From Psychromonas ossibalaenae ATCC BAA-1528 (GTDB lineage Bacteria > Pseudomonadota > Gammaproteobacteria > Enterobacterales > Psychromonadaceae): a DNA stretch of 64,000 nt. Under the pieces are notes generated by a model. The model was given only the letters and a program-made list of their open reading frames with translations. It did no database searches and had not been told where the DNA came from. Location: positions 24,746-88,745 of the forward strand of contig NZ_KB906985.1 of NCBI RefSeq assembly GCF_000381745.1, read 5' to 3'. The first letter of the stretch is position 1. Each line of letters starts with the position of its first letter. Positions 9,213 through 17,470 of the stretch are shown in pieces. Both the position numbers and the translations under genes were made by a program.

Positions 9213-10628
9213 ATGAGCGAGAATAAGAAAAACTCTTCTCCGGTAATCAACCGCCGTGATTTTCTCAAAACCAGTACCGGTCTAGCATTAGCCGGTGTTG
9301 GAGGTGTTATGTTTTCCGGCGCAGTGCAGGCACAAGACAGTGATCCTGGCTGGCATGATTTCTATAGTAAAAGTCCCAACCGCAAGTTTTGGAAAAAGGT
9401 ACGTAAGGAATTTATTCTCGATAAAAGAAATGTTTATATGAATATCGGTACAACCGGCTCTATGCCTAAAGACGTACTCTACGAATATAATAGAAACAAC
9501 AAAATTATTGCCTCTAATCCATGGGATATGCAGGAAAAATTCGGTCACTGGCCTTATGTTGCTGAAATGATAGATGCAGTCGCTCCCGGCTTCGGTGCAG
9601 ACAGCCATGAAATTATATTAAGCCGCAATACCACTGACGGCATGTGCAGCATTATCAACGGCCTGCATTTTCAAGAAGGAGACGTTATCCTCACTACCCA
9701 TCATGAGCACGTAGCGGCGAACTCCCCGCTTAATGTAGTAACGAAGCGTTATGGTGTTGAAGTTATTTATCTGGAAATTCCTGTTTATACCGGCAGTGAA
9801 TTGATCAGCGAACAAGACTTTGTGGATGTTTTCGCAGATGCCGTGGAAGAATACGGGGATCGTGTCCGCTTAATCACTTTTTCACATATCACCTATAAAA
9901 CCGGGACAACCTTACCCGCCAAACGTATCTGCCATGAAGTAGCCATTCCCAATCAGATCCCGACATTAATTGATGGTGCCCATACAATCGGCATGTTTGA
10001 TCTGGATTTTCATGACATCGACTGTGACTTTTATGCAGGTTCAGGTCATAAATGGCAATGCGGGGCTGGTGCTACCGGTATATTATATGTCCGTGATAAC
10101 GCAAAACGTTTAGATGAATACTGGCCGGATCGTGAAAATCCATTATGGTACATTAATTCATCATTATCACATGCTGCCTACCTTGGTACTCAGCTGCAGC
10201 TGCAGTATATCGGCAATGATAATTACCCTGCCAAACAGGCTTTAACCGACGCCTGTTTGATGTGGGATATGCTGGGCCGCGATCTGATTGAAAAACGTGT
10301 ATTGGAGTTAAGCCGGTTGTGTAAAGAGCGCTTACTGGATACTTTTCCGTCTGCATCTTTTTACTCGCCGAATACCCCAGAGTTATCAAGCGGTCTGACC
10401 ACATTCAATCCTCTATTTGATCAGCAGGATATTGAGCAGTTAACCATTTTCCGGGATCGTCTGCGTGAAGAATACGGTTATATTATCCGAACCACAGATT
10501 TCAAAGTGAAGGTAACGGATCAAAGCGATAGCCATGCACTGCGTATTTCAACACACCTGTTCCATAATGAGCAGGATGTAATCGGTCTCGTTGAAGCAAT
10601 GCAGGAGCTTTATCTGGATATGATTTAA
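9213..10628 (+). CDS. Tat-exported class V aminotransferase-fold (PLP) protein
   Basis: 471-aa protein with a twin-arginine signal (NRRDFLKTSTGLALAGVGG, then a hydrophobic stretch ending at AVQAQ), so it should be exported folded to the periplasm. The mature part is a class V PLP enzyme of the cysteine desulfurase/isopenicillin-N-epimerase type: SRNTTDGMCSIINGL, DGAHTIGMFDLD, and the PLP-lysine block GSGHKWQCGAGATGILYVR. The export of a PLP enzyme with its cofactor is the notable feature. The reaction is not deducible. ATG 9213 has AAAGGATA upstream; the gene stands alone and has its own terminator. Confidence 0.85.
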   Translation: MSENKKNSSPVINRRDFLKTSTGLALAGVGGVMFSGAVQAQDSDPGWHDFYSKSPNRKFWKKVRKEFILDKRNVYMNIGTTGSMPKDVLYEYNRNNKIIASNPWDMQEKFGHWPYVAEMIDAVAPGFGADSHEIILSRNTTDGMCSIINGLHFQEGDVILTTHHEHVAANSPLNVVTKRYGVEVIYLEIPVYTGSELISEQDFVDVFADAVEEYGDRVRLITFSHITYKTGTTLPAKRICHEVAIPNQIPTLIDGAHTIGMFDLDFHDIDCDFYAGSGHKWQCGAGATGILYVRDNAKRLDEYWPDRENPLWYINSSLSHAAYLGTQLQLQYIGNDNYPAKQALTDACLMWDMLGRDLIEKRVLELSRLCKERLLDTFPSASFYSPNTPELSSGLTTFNPLFDQQDIEQLTIFRDRLREEYGYIIRTTDFKVKVTDQSDSHALRISTHLFHNEQDVIGLVEAMQELYLDMI

Positions 10629-10633
10629 TATCC

Positions 10634-10668
10634 AGCCGGATTCAAAAATATTTGAATCCGGCTTTCTC
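10634..10668 (+). terminator. Terminator of the Tat-PLP gene
   Basis: Perfect 12-bp arms AGCCGGATTCAA/TTGAATCCGGCT with a short loop, directly after the stop; the T-run is short (TTTCT). Confidence 0.8.
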
Positions 10669-10891
10669 AATGTAAATGATATAAATATACAATCTTAAAA
10701 ATCATTTTTTAATCATTATTGACTATGCTAAGAAGTACTTGTTTTTTGTCTTTCCAAAAAACAAGTACTACAAAGATCACTCTAAAAATCAAAAAAACCA
10801 GTAACGCATTGTTTTTTATTGTTTGTTTTGTCTACTGCAGTGCATGCTATGCAGTAACAGAATATTAACAGCAGAATCAAGGAGCAATAAA

Positions 10892-11824
10892 ATGACACGG
10901 AAAATGAAAATCCTCCTCTACTTACAAATCATTTTAGCGGTTTCACTGGCTGTATCAGCATTGCAGGTAAATGCTAGAGATCTTGCGGAGATCAAAGAAT
11001 CCGGAGTACTGCGTCATATCGGCGTGCCCTATGCAAACTTTGTGACTCTGTATTCTGAAGGCGGGAAAAAAGTAGAAGGCGGCCTAGATGTCGAACTAAT
11101 GAAAGGTTTTGCCGCTCATCTTGGCTTGGAATACCAGTTTATCGCAGCCAAATGGAGCAATGTATTCAGTTTACTGAACGGCCGGAAAATCCAATATATT
11201 AACCAGCAGGTAGTCTGGGGTGATAAGCAGCCGATTCTAGGGGATATAATTGCCAATGGGGTAACCACTTTAGACTGGCGCCGGGAAGTGGTCGATTTTG
11301 CTGACCCTTACTTTCCTTCAGCCGTATGGTTAGTTGCCCGTGCCGATTCAGATCTGCAGCCGATTACTCCCAACGGCCGGATCAATGAAGATATCCAACA
11401 GGTCAAAGCGATGATCAAAGGACGCGATGTATTAGCAATGAAACAGTCTTGTCTGGATCCTGACTTATATAACCTCGAATTAACCGGTGCAAATATCATC
11501 CTGCCGGTCAAAGCACGTAATTTAAATGAAATGGTTCCAGCTATTCTTAATAATGATGCAGAAAGTACCCTGCTCGATGTTGCCGATACACTGATAGCAC
11601 TGCAGAAGTGGCCGGGAGAAATAAAAGTGGTTGGCCCAATTTCAACAGAACAGCATATGGCTGTCGCATTTCGAAAAAACGCCCCACAGCTGCGCCAAGC
11701 TTTTAATATTTACCTAAAGCAGATTCGCGCGGACGGCAGCTACAACAAAATGGTCAAGAAATATTACCCTGCAGTATTTCATTTTTATGGTGAGTTCTTT
11801 TCCACACCGATAGAAGAAATTTAA
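10892..11824 (+). CDS. Periplasmic solute-binding protein, family 3
   Basis: 310-aa exported solute-binding protein of the amino-acid (SBP_bac_3) type. ATG 10892 is preceded by AAGGAG at 8-bp spacing; an upstream in-frame start at 10823 would put 23 non-signal residues ahead of the signal peptide. The signal is KMKILLYLQIILAVSLAVSALQ, with cleavage near VNA-RD. LAEIKESGVLRHIGVPYANF is the typical first strand, and VVDFADPYFPSAVWLVARAD the central one. It is not next to an ABC permease; the following gene, 4 bp on, is a GGDEF-EAL protein, so it probably feeds a ligand signal to that sensor. Confidence 0.85.
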   Translation: MTRKMKILLYLQIILAVSLAVSALQVNARDLAEIKESGVLRHIGVPYANFVTLYSEGGKKVEGGLDVELMKGFAAHLGLEYQFIAAKWSNVFSLLNGRKIQYINQQVVWGDKQPILGDIIANGVTTLDWRREVVDFADPYFPSAVWLVARADSDLQPITPNGRINEDIQQVKAMIKGRDVLAMKQSCLDPDLYNLELTGANIILPVKARNLNEMVPAILNNDAESTLLDVADTLIALQKWPGEIKVVGPISTEQHMAVAFRKNAPQLRQAFNIYLKQIRADGSYNKMVKKYYPAVFHFYGEFFSTPIEEI

Positions 11825-11828
11825 AGCA

Positions 11829-14150
11829 ATGCAGCTAAAAAAATGGTTCAGCAGCAAAACAGTAATCATGACAGCCGGTATTATACTGGCGGGTTATCTG
11901 CTTTTAATTCTTGCGGTAACCAATGTCGGTCAGAGTAAACTTAAAGAGTCCCAGCATAGCGAATTACAACTTAAAGTAACCCAGTATGTTAATACCCTGA
12001 GTTATTTTTTTAATGTCACTCGAGAGAATATTTATGTTCTCGCAAATGATCAGACGGTAAGCACATTTTTCGCAAACCGCAGCTCCGGCATGTCCATGGA
12101 ATACGGTTTAGGCTCTAGCTTGTTTAATTTAAAGACGTTAATTTATCAGCTTACTCAAGACAGTAAAATAGACGGGACTCCAGTCTACAAGCGTATGATG
12201 CTGGTTAGTTTCGGTAAAACAGTTCTTGTTGATACAGACCCTCACTCCCCTATAAATATTAACCAGATCCCTTTAAAAAAAATGCAGGAAAAAGCATCTG
12301 ATATCATAGTAACCGAAGACCCTAGGGGTCTGAATATCAAAATACTAAGAACCATTTATCAGCAGAATAAAGCAGTTGCTTTGCTGATTGCAGACATCAA
12401 CACGGATTTAATCGCGCAGCAGTTGACCACACAGGAACACGCAGACAGCGGCAGCCGCCTGCAGCTGAATACCCCCAGCGGCAATATTTATGTCTGGAAT
12501 TCACTTAAATCAACATTACTATCGGTACCACCGACTAATTTTCAAAGCTCTAGTAATAAACTTTATATAGAAGAGGCGGTTAAAGGCACTCCTTTTAAAC
12601 TAATGAGCTGGTTTGAACCGGTTAACGAACAGGATATTTTTACATCCGGCTGGTTTATTGCTGCTATTTCAGTCCTGGCTTTCCCAGTGGTAATCGGACT
12701 ATATTTCCTGATGCGCATAGAGCACAGCAATACGATTCTGCAGACCCAGATAGAGATATCATCTAAGCAGCAGAACAAGCTATCGCAGCATAATCTGCAG
12801 CTGGAAACAGAAATCAAAAAACGAAAAAACTCAGAAGAAAGGCTGGCATATCAGGCGACCCATGACGCTCTTACCGGGCTGGCAAACCGTAGTCACAGTC
12901 ATGAGCGTCTTACTCAGGCTATTCATTATTCGCAGAGAGACAACACCCAGATACTGGTTATGTTCATTGATCTGGATAACTTCAAACAGATCAACGATAC
13001 CCTGGGGCATATCGCCGGAGATCAGATCCTCAAAGATACCAGCACCCGCCTAACTAACTCAGTACGCAGCACTGATACCGTTGCCCGCTTGGGCGGAGAT
13101 GAGTTTCTACTAATTATCCCGGAACTGATCGATGATGAAAGTGCCGAAATGCTTGCCGGAAAAATTCTAGCACTATTTGAAAAACCCTTCGAAGTTGAAA
13201 ACCAGGAGTTTTTCACTACAACCAGCATTGGTATGGCTATCTATCCTCAGGACGGCGACGATCCTGACAGCCTTCTAAAAAGCGCTGACATGGCCTTATA
13301 CCGGGTTAAAGATGCCGGACGTAATGGTTTCAGCTTCTATGATCCGACTATGAATGACGCACTGCTCCGCTGCCTGTCCTTAAACAGCCGTTTACGCCAG
13401 GCAATCAGTAATAGTGAAATTGAGATGTATTATCAGCCTATTATTGATTTAAAAAGCCGTAAGATTATTGCGGCAGAAGCTTTGATGCGCTGGAATGACA
13501 GTGAACTAGGTTTTGTCTCTCCGGAAGAATTTATTTCACTGGCAGAGAAAAACGGCTTGATCCACCAGCTCGGCGAATTTGCACTTGAACAGGCCTGCAT
13601 CCAAGCATCCGAATGGCAGTCAATATCTCCGATTCAGATTGCCGTTAATTTCTCAAGTGTACAGTTCCGCTACTCTACTGAGTTATTAGATAAGATCGAA
13701 AATATATTGGAAAAGAGTACGTTACCTGCGCACAAGTTAGATATAGAAGTCACTGAAAGCCTGTTAGTTAATCAGGACAATGAGCTGGCTTACGTTCTGG
13801 ATCGCCTTAATGAATTAGGTATTCAGCTTTCAATTGATGACTTTGGAACAGGCTATTCTGCATTAAGCTACCTGCAGCAGTTTCCCTTTTCGAAACTAAA
13901 AATAGACAGAGCTTTTGTTAATGATTTAGAAACTAACCCGGCTGATATGTCTTTAGTCTCTGCCATATTAGCGATGGCAAAAGCATTGAACTTAAAGGTT
14001 GTCGCGGAAGGTATTGAAGATAACTATCAGGCAGACCTGTTAGGGGAGATGCAGTGTGACTACGGGCAGGGGTACCTATTCAGTCGCGCTCTTCCAGCCG
14101 ATGAATTTACCCGGCTGCTGCATAAAGACAGAGTTAAAAACAGCGCCTGA
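11829..14150 (+). CDS. Membrane GGDEF-EAL protein (cyclic-di-GMP turnover)
   Basis: 773-aa inner-membrane protein. A membrane segment at about 12-33 and another at about 272-293 frame a periplasmic sensor domain; a coiled-coil linker (about 300-340) leads to GGDEF and then EAL. The GGDEF active site RLGGDEF (422-426) is intact, with an RSTD inhibitory I-site five residues before it. The EAL motif (EALMRW, from 550) and the VNFSSVQF, EVTES, IDDFGTGYS, KIDRAFV, VAEGIED and GYLFSRAL blocks are also intact, so both synthesis and breakdown of c-di-GMP look possible. It is an operon with the solute-binding protein 4 bp upstream, its likely input. Confidence 0.93.
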   Translation: MQLKKWFSSKTVIMTAGIILAGYLLLILAVTNVGQSKLKESQHSELQLKVTQYVNTLSYFFNVTRENIYVLANDQTVSTFFANRSSGMSMEYGLGSSLFNLKTLIYQLTQDSKIDGTPVYKRMMLVSFGKTVLVDTDPHSPININQIPLKKMQEKASDIIVTEDPRGLNIKILRTIYQQNKAVALLIADINTDLIAQQLTTQEHADSGSRLQLNTPSGNIYVWNSLKSTLLSVPPTNFQSSSNKLYIEEAVKGTPFKLMSWFEPVNEQDIFTSGWFIAAISVLAFPVVIGLYFLMRIEHSNTILQTQIEISSKQQNKLSQHNLQLETEIKKRKNSEERLAYQATHDALTGLANRSHSHERLTQAIHYSQRDNTQILVMFIDLDNFKQINDTLGHIAGDQILKDTSTRLTNSVRSTDTVARLGGDEFLLIIPELIDDESAEMLAGKILALFEKPFEVENQEFFTTTSIGMAIYPQDGDDPDSLLKSADMALYRVKDAGRNGFSFYDPTMNDALLRCLSLNSRLRQAISNSEIEMYYQPIIDLKSRKIIAAEALMRWNDSELGFVSPEEFISLAEKNGLIHQLGEFALEQACIQASEWQSISPIQIAVNFSSVQFRYSTELLDKIENILEKSTLPAHKLDIEVTESLLVNQDNELAYVLDRLNELGIQLSIDDFGTGYSALSYLQQFPFSKLKIDRAFVNDLETNPADMSLVSAILAMAKALNLKVVAEGIEDNYQADLLGEMQCDYGQGYLFSRALPADEFTRLLHKDRVKNSA

Positions 14151-14203
14151 AACTGTTCATTTACTTAGCGGCTTTATCAGTCTCAGAAGACCGGCCCCGG
14201 CTG

Positions 14204-14377
14204 TTAATCAAGCACCTTTTTATTAAGCAGTTTCAGCCTTTCCTGCATATCTAAAGTGCGATGAATCAGTTTATCCTGCAGTTCAAGACCGTGAAACCGC
14301 AGCTCCAGCATCAGATCATCTAACAGCTCAGAAATTTCGGCTGCTGTTACAGTGTTTTTTTCTGTTGAATCATTCAT
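14204..14377 (-). CDS. Small 57-aa helical protein, unknown function
   Basis: Short ORF starting MNDSTEKNTVTAAEISELL and ending LKLLNKKVLD. A perfect AAAGGAG Shine-Dalgarno sits 7 bp before the ATG, which argues that it is translated. Composition is acidic then basic, with heptad-like Leu/Ile spacing, suggesting one long amphipathic helix or short coiled coil. It follows an amber-interrupted ORF on the same strand, whose stop lies 11 bp upstream. No family recognised. Confidence 0.6.
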   Translation of the reverse strand: MNDSTEKNTVTAAEISELLDDLMLELRFHGLELQDKLIHRTLDMQERLKLLNKKVLD

Positions 14378-14388
14378 TTCCAGCTCCT

Positions 14389-14559
14389 TTATTCAATGAT
14401 ATTAGCGGTTTTTTTGATAATCCGCTTGTATTCACCATAACTTAACGCGGAAAGAGCTGCTGTGACAAAGGCCTGATCTGCAGCTGCTTCTACTGCGTTA
14501 ATCTAATGTTCTGCACTAAGCTTTCCACCCCTCACCATAAATATTAGCACCACTATCAT
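14389..14559 (-). pseudogene. Small ORF interrupted by an in-frame amber codon
   Basis: One reading frame runs from ATG 14559 (or ATG 14538) through GGKLSAEH, hits TAG at 14505-14503, then continues in the same frame as INAVEAAADQAFVTAALSAL and onward to KKTANIIE and TAA at 14389. The part after the TAG has no usual start codon but has coding-like composition. It is probably a small gene inactivated by a CAG-to-TAG type mutation, or a 3' remnant. The downstream 57-aa ORF would have been its operon partner. Confidence 0.4.
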
Positions 14560-14597
14560 TCTCTATAGAAATAAAAGTGATCTAATAAGCCTTCCCC

Positions 14598-15086
14598 TTA
14601 AAGCCAGCGTCTGACCTTAGCTTTATAATTTGTAAACGACGAACCGAATAACTGAAGCAGCGCCCTTTCTTCTGGAATGATATATAGCTTATTCACAAAA
14701 TATACATATACAGGCAAAAGCAGTAAATTCAACGGATTGCCTATAAACACCACAACCGCAGCTAAACACAATAGCGCTCCGACATACATAGGATTACGCG
14801 AATAAGTATAAATACCGGAGCATACTAAATGTGATGCATTTTCAGGAGATCTGGGATCAACCGTTGTACCGGCTTTTCTAAAAGTAGATCCCGCGCTGAA
14901 AACAATCAGCATACCAAAGCTGCACAGCAAGACTGTAACAGCAGTTTGACCGGGAAATAGATAAGAAACAGCCGGGACTGCCGCGGCAACAGCAAACATT
15001 AATGCGGTTAATAACAACACAAAAAAGACAGGTAGTTTAAACAATGCACGGATCATCGCACTTCTCCCTAGTAATTTATTTATCAA
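14598..15086 (-). CDS. Isoprenylcysteine methyltransferase-family (ICMT/PEMT-like) membrane protein
   Basis: 162-aa inner-membrane protein with about four hydrophobic segments. The C-terminal half has the family signature: VCSGIYTYSRNPMYVGALL (the RNPMY motif), then the EERALLQLFGSSFTNYKAKVRRW block expected to bind S-adenosylmethionine. The substrate is unknown in bacteria. It overlaps the upstream gene by 11 bp, so translational coupling is likely. Confidence 0.8.
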   Translation of the reverse strand: MINKLLGRSAMIRALFKLPVFFVLLLTALMFAVAAAVPAVSYLFPGQTAVTVLLCSFGMLIVFSAGSTFRKAGTTVDPRSPENASHLVCSGIYTYSRNPMYVGALLCLAAVVVFIGNPLNLLLLPVYVYFVNKLYIIPEERALLQLFGSSFTNYKAKVRRWL

Positions 15087-15750
15087 ATTCCACTTTCTTG
15101 TTTTTCCACAAATAACAGATTTGATTTAAAAAAGAATTAATTCGATAGGGGTGATACTTAACCGGGATTTTATTCTCCAGCGCAGGAATCGGTTTATGAT
15201 CTTTGCGTAAATGGGTCAGAATCAGGTTCAGCAGGCCCGTTAAATATACTTTAAATTCCGCGCTTTGATAAAGCTCCTGCCAGTGAATAAGGTTATCGGT
15301 ACGATGCAGCTCAATCAGAGGCCCCATTTTATAAGTATGCTTCTCAATCTCATCATCACCCATGCAGTATTCCTTCACTAACTGTAAAAATAGATCTAAA
15401 CACTCACCTCTAGGCACAATATTAAAAAACTCCTGCTGAGTTTCTTCATCTTTTATGCTCTCCTGGGTATTAATCGTTCGGTATAAAATCTCAAACATAT
15501 GCACAATCGTACGGTCTAAAATACGCTGTTTTGGAAAATGCTGATCCTGTATATCTTGTTCAACAATGGAATAAATTTCATCTAAATCAATATTATCAGC
15601 CAGTTGACGAGATAATTTACGTGCAACGCTGACAGGGATACGGTTTTCCAGTAAGGTATCAGTCACCGACTCAACAATCATCGACTGCAGTTTCTTATGC
15701 ACTTTACCCGAGCAGCCGGCCGGTAGTTTAGGTACTGTACTGTCAAACAT
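15076..15750 (-). CDS. Conserved-looking hypothetical protein (224 aa)
   Basis: Soluble 224-aa protein with no signal peptide or membrane segment. It is rich in charged residues and predicted to be mostly helical (for example VSVARKLSRQLADNIDLDEI and LFLQLVKEYCMGDDEIEKH). No known motif recognised. It is the first gene of a two-gene operon with the ICMT-like membrane protein, overlapping by 11 bp, so the two may work together. ATG 15750 has AAGGGATA upstream. Real gene, function unknown. Confidence 0.7.
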   Translation of the reverse strand: MFDSTVPKLPAGCSGKVHKKLQSMIVESVTDTLLENRIPVSVARKLSRQLADNIDLDEIYSIVEQDIQDQHFPKQRILDRTIVHMFEILYRTINTQESIKDEETQQEFFNIVPRGECLDLFLQLVKEYCMGDDEIEKHTYKMGPLIELHRTDNLIHWQELYQSAEFKVYLTGLLNLILTHLRKDHKPIPALENKIPVKYHPYRINSFLNQICYLWKNKKVEFDK

Positions 15751-16009
15751 ATTATCCCTTTAAGCTTTTGTTTTTCTTTATTCTATCTTAGTTGCCGAGA
15801 TTAATAATCTTTATTGTTCCGGTTTAAATCAACTTATGTTCGCCTTATCAATTAAGCACATAAATAAAGATTAAAAATGAAACAAAAATCACACTAAAAT
15901 TATTCATTAATATTTTCAGAAAAAAGCGTAATAAAAGGCGTTTAGGACATTGTTATTTTATGCCGTTAGTCTAGACTTTGCGCAAAAATTCACTAGGAGA
16001 GGTTATTTT

Positions 16010-16573
16010 ATGTCTGAGAAGGTATTTATCAGCGCACAGCAGCTGCTTGAAGACTCATTCCGTCTGGCGGCTCAAGTATATGACAGCGGTTTTCGCCCGC
16101 AGTTTATCGTCGGTATCTGGCGAGGCGGTGCACCGATTGGTATTGCTGTCCAGGAATACTTTGATTACAAGAAAGTAGAAACAGACCACATTGCAGTACG
16201 TACCTCTTCTTATTACGGGATTGGCCAGCAGAGTAAAACCATTAAAGTACATGGTCTGCACTACATTATTGAAAATGCTAACGCCGATGACGGCTTATTA
16301 ATTGTCGATGATGTATTTGACTCAGGCCGCAGTGTTGTTGCATTAACGGAAAAATTAAATGAATTAATGCGTTTAAATATGCCGCGTGATGTTCGTATTG
16401 CGACACCTTATTACAAGCCTAAAAACAAAGCTGTATCAATCGTGCCTGATTATTTTATTCACGAATCTGAAGAGTGGTTAGTATTCCCGCATGAGGTTTC
16501 CGGCCTGTCGATTGAAGAAATCTCCGAAGGTAAAGGCGATTTCAAAAATATTAAGCACCTTTTCACCGAATAG
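16010..16573 (+). CDS. Purine phosphoribosyltransferase (hypoxanthine/xanthine-guanine type)
   Basis: 187-aa type I phosphoribosyltransferase that salvages purine bases with PRPP. The PRPP-binding loop LLIVDDVFDSGRSVVAL is complete, and FIVGIWRGGAPIGIAVQEYF forms the early loop. ATG 16010 is chosen because AGGAGAGG lies upstream; the in-frame start at 15950 would add 20 residues unlike the family. It resembles the xanthine-guanine-like PRTases of vibrios more than enteric Hpt, so base specificity is left open. Confidence 0.85.
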   Translation: MSEKVFISAQQLLEDSFRLAAQVYDSGFRPQFIVGIWRGGAPIGIAVQEYFDYKKVETDHIAVRTSSYYGIGQQSKTIKVHGLHYIIENANADDGLLIVDDVFDSGRSVVALTEKLNELMRLNMPRDVRIATPYYKPKNKAVSIVPDYFIHESEEWLVFPHEVSGLSIEEISEGKGDFKNIKHLFTE

Positions 16574-16604
16574 AGCTTTATATTCAGCTGAATAGTCCCC
16601 AAAA

Positions 16605-16629
16605 AGGAGACCATATGGTCTCTTTTTTA
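16605..16629. terminator. Terminator between the PRTase gene and acpH
   Basis: Palindrome centred on CCATATGG with arms AAGGAGACCAT/ATGGTCTCTT, A-run on the left and T-run on the right, suited to both convergent genes. It overlaps the last codon of acpH. Confidence 0.8.
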
Positions 16630-17223
16630 CTGCGTTTTAATAAACTGCGCAGACTTCTGCAGAACATCCGGATAAAGCTCAAAAAACTGCTCAGTTAATA
16701 ATTCATAATGCACCTGAAGAACCTCTCCTGTATCCGCCAGCGGTGCCATTCTCGGACTGCGGGAGGCCATACGCTGCAGAGCGAAACTGATATTATCTAT
16801 TTCAGCATACTGCTCAAGCCAGCGCCCCTGCCAGACCAGCTGCGAGACCTTTTCAAAGCGATCCGGCAGAGGGTTAATCTCTAATTTTCTTTCCACTTCA
16901 ATCTGCAGTCGAGCTTGTCTGCAGAAATCTGTTAGCGGACAGCCGTGAAACTGCGCCCAATGTTTCGCCAGGCAATGATCCCAGAACATATCCAGGCTTA
17001 TCGGAGCAAAACGACGTAACTCAGCAGGAAAGTGAGGTTTCAGCGTTTTTACAATGACATGCTGATCTGTATAACTGTCTACAAAGCGGTGCACACGAAT
17101 GCCCTGCACAATCTCAGCATTAAACAAACCGTCAGGATTTCCTTTAACGAAATCACCTAAAAAGTTGCCCGTAAAACTGCTGCCGGTAAACGCCGCAATA
17201 TGTAAATGAGCAAGAAAATTCAT
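16627..17223 (-). CDS. acpH: Acyl carrier protein phosphodiesterase
   Basis: Removes the 4'-phosphopantetheine arm from holo-ACP. At 198 aa it matches the AcpH family length. The N-terminus MNFLAHLHIA...SSFTGNFLGDFVKGNP carries the HD-like metal-binding residues typical of the family, followed by IVQGIRVHRFVDSYTDQH and LDMFWDHCLAKHW. It is monocistronic, convergent with the PRTase gene. Confidence 0.92.
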   Translation of the reverse strand: MNFLAHLHIAAFTGSSFTGNFLGDFVKGNPDGLFNAEIVQGIRVHRFVDSYTDQHVIVKTLKPHFPAELRRFAPISLDMFWDHCLAKHWAQFHGCPLTDFCRQARLQIEVERKLEINPLPDRFEKVSQLVWQGRWLEQYAEIDNISFALQRMASRSPRMAPLADTGEVLQVHYELLTEQFFELYPDVLQKSAQFIKTQ

Positions 17224-17470
17224 AGCTTCACCTGACTATCTTTCGTAAAAATTAACGATGACATTGTATCAAAAACATTAAAAGTTCCGCTCGCTGTAAA
17301 AGTAAATTGAGATTAAACACATAGTTAACAAGTTTTTGTGCTTAACACGATAAATATCTTTCTAACAGACAAAACGCTTAGTAATATCAACAAATAACCA
17401 ATAAAAAATACAATTCTAATTTGTAACCTTATAATCAACATCTGTTAAATAACCAATAAATGGAATTAAT

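Noticed and set aside
14503..14505. TAG read as pyrrolysine or another recoded amino acid
   Set aside because: No pyl genes, SECIS or related machinery seen here; a nonsense mutation is simpler.
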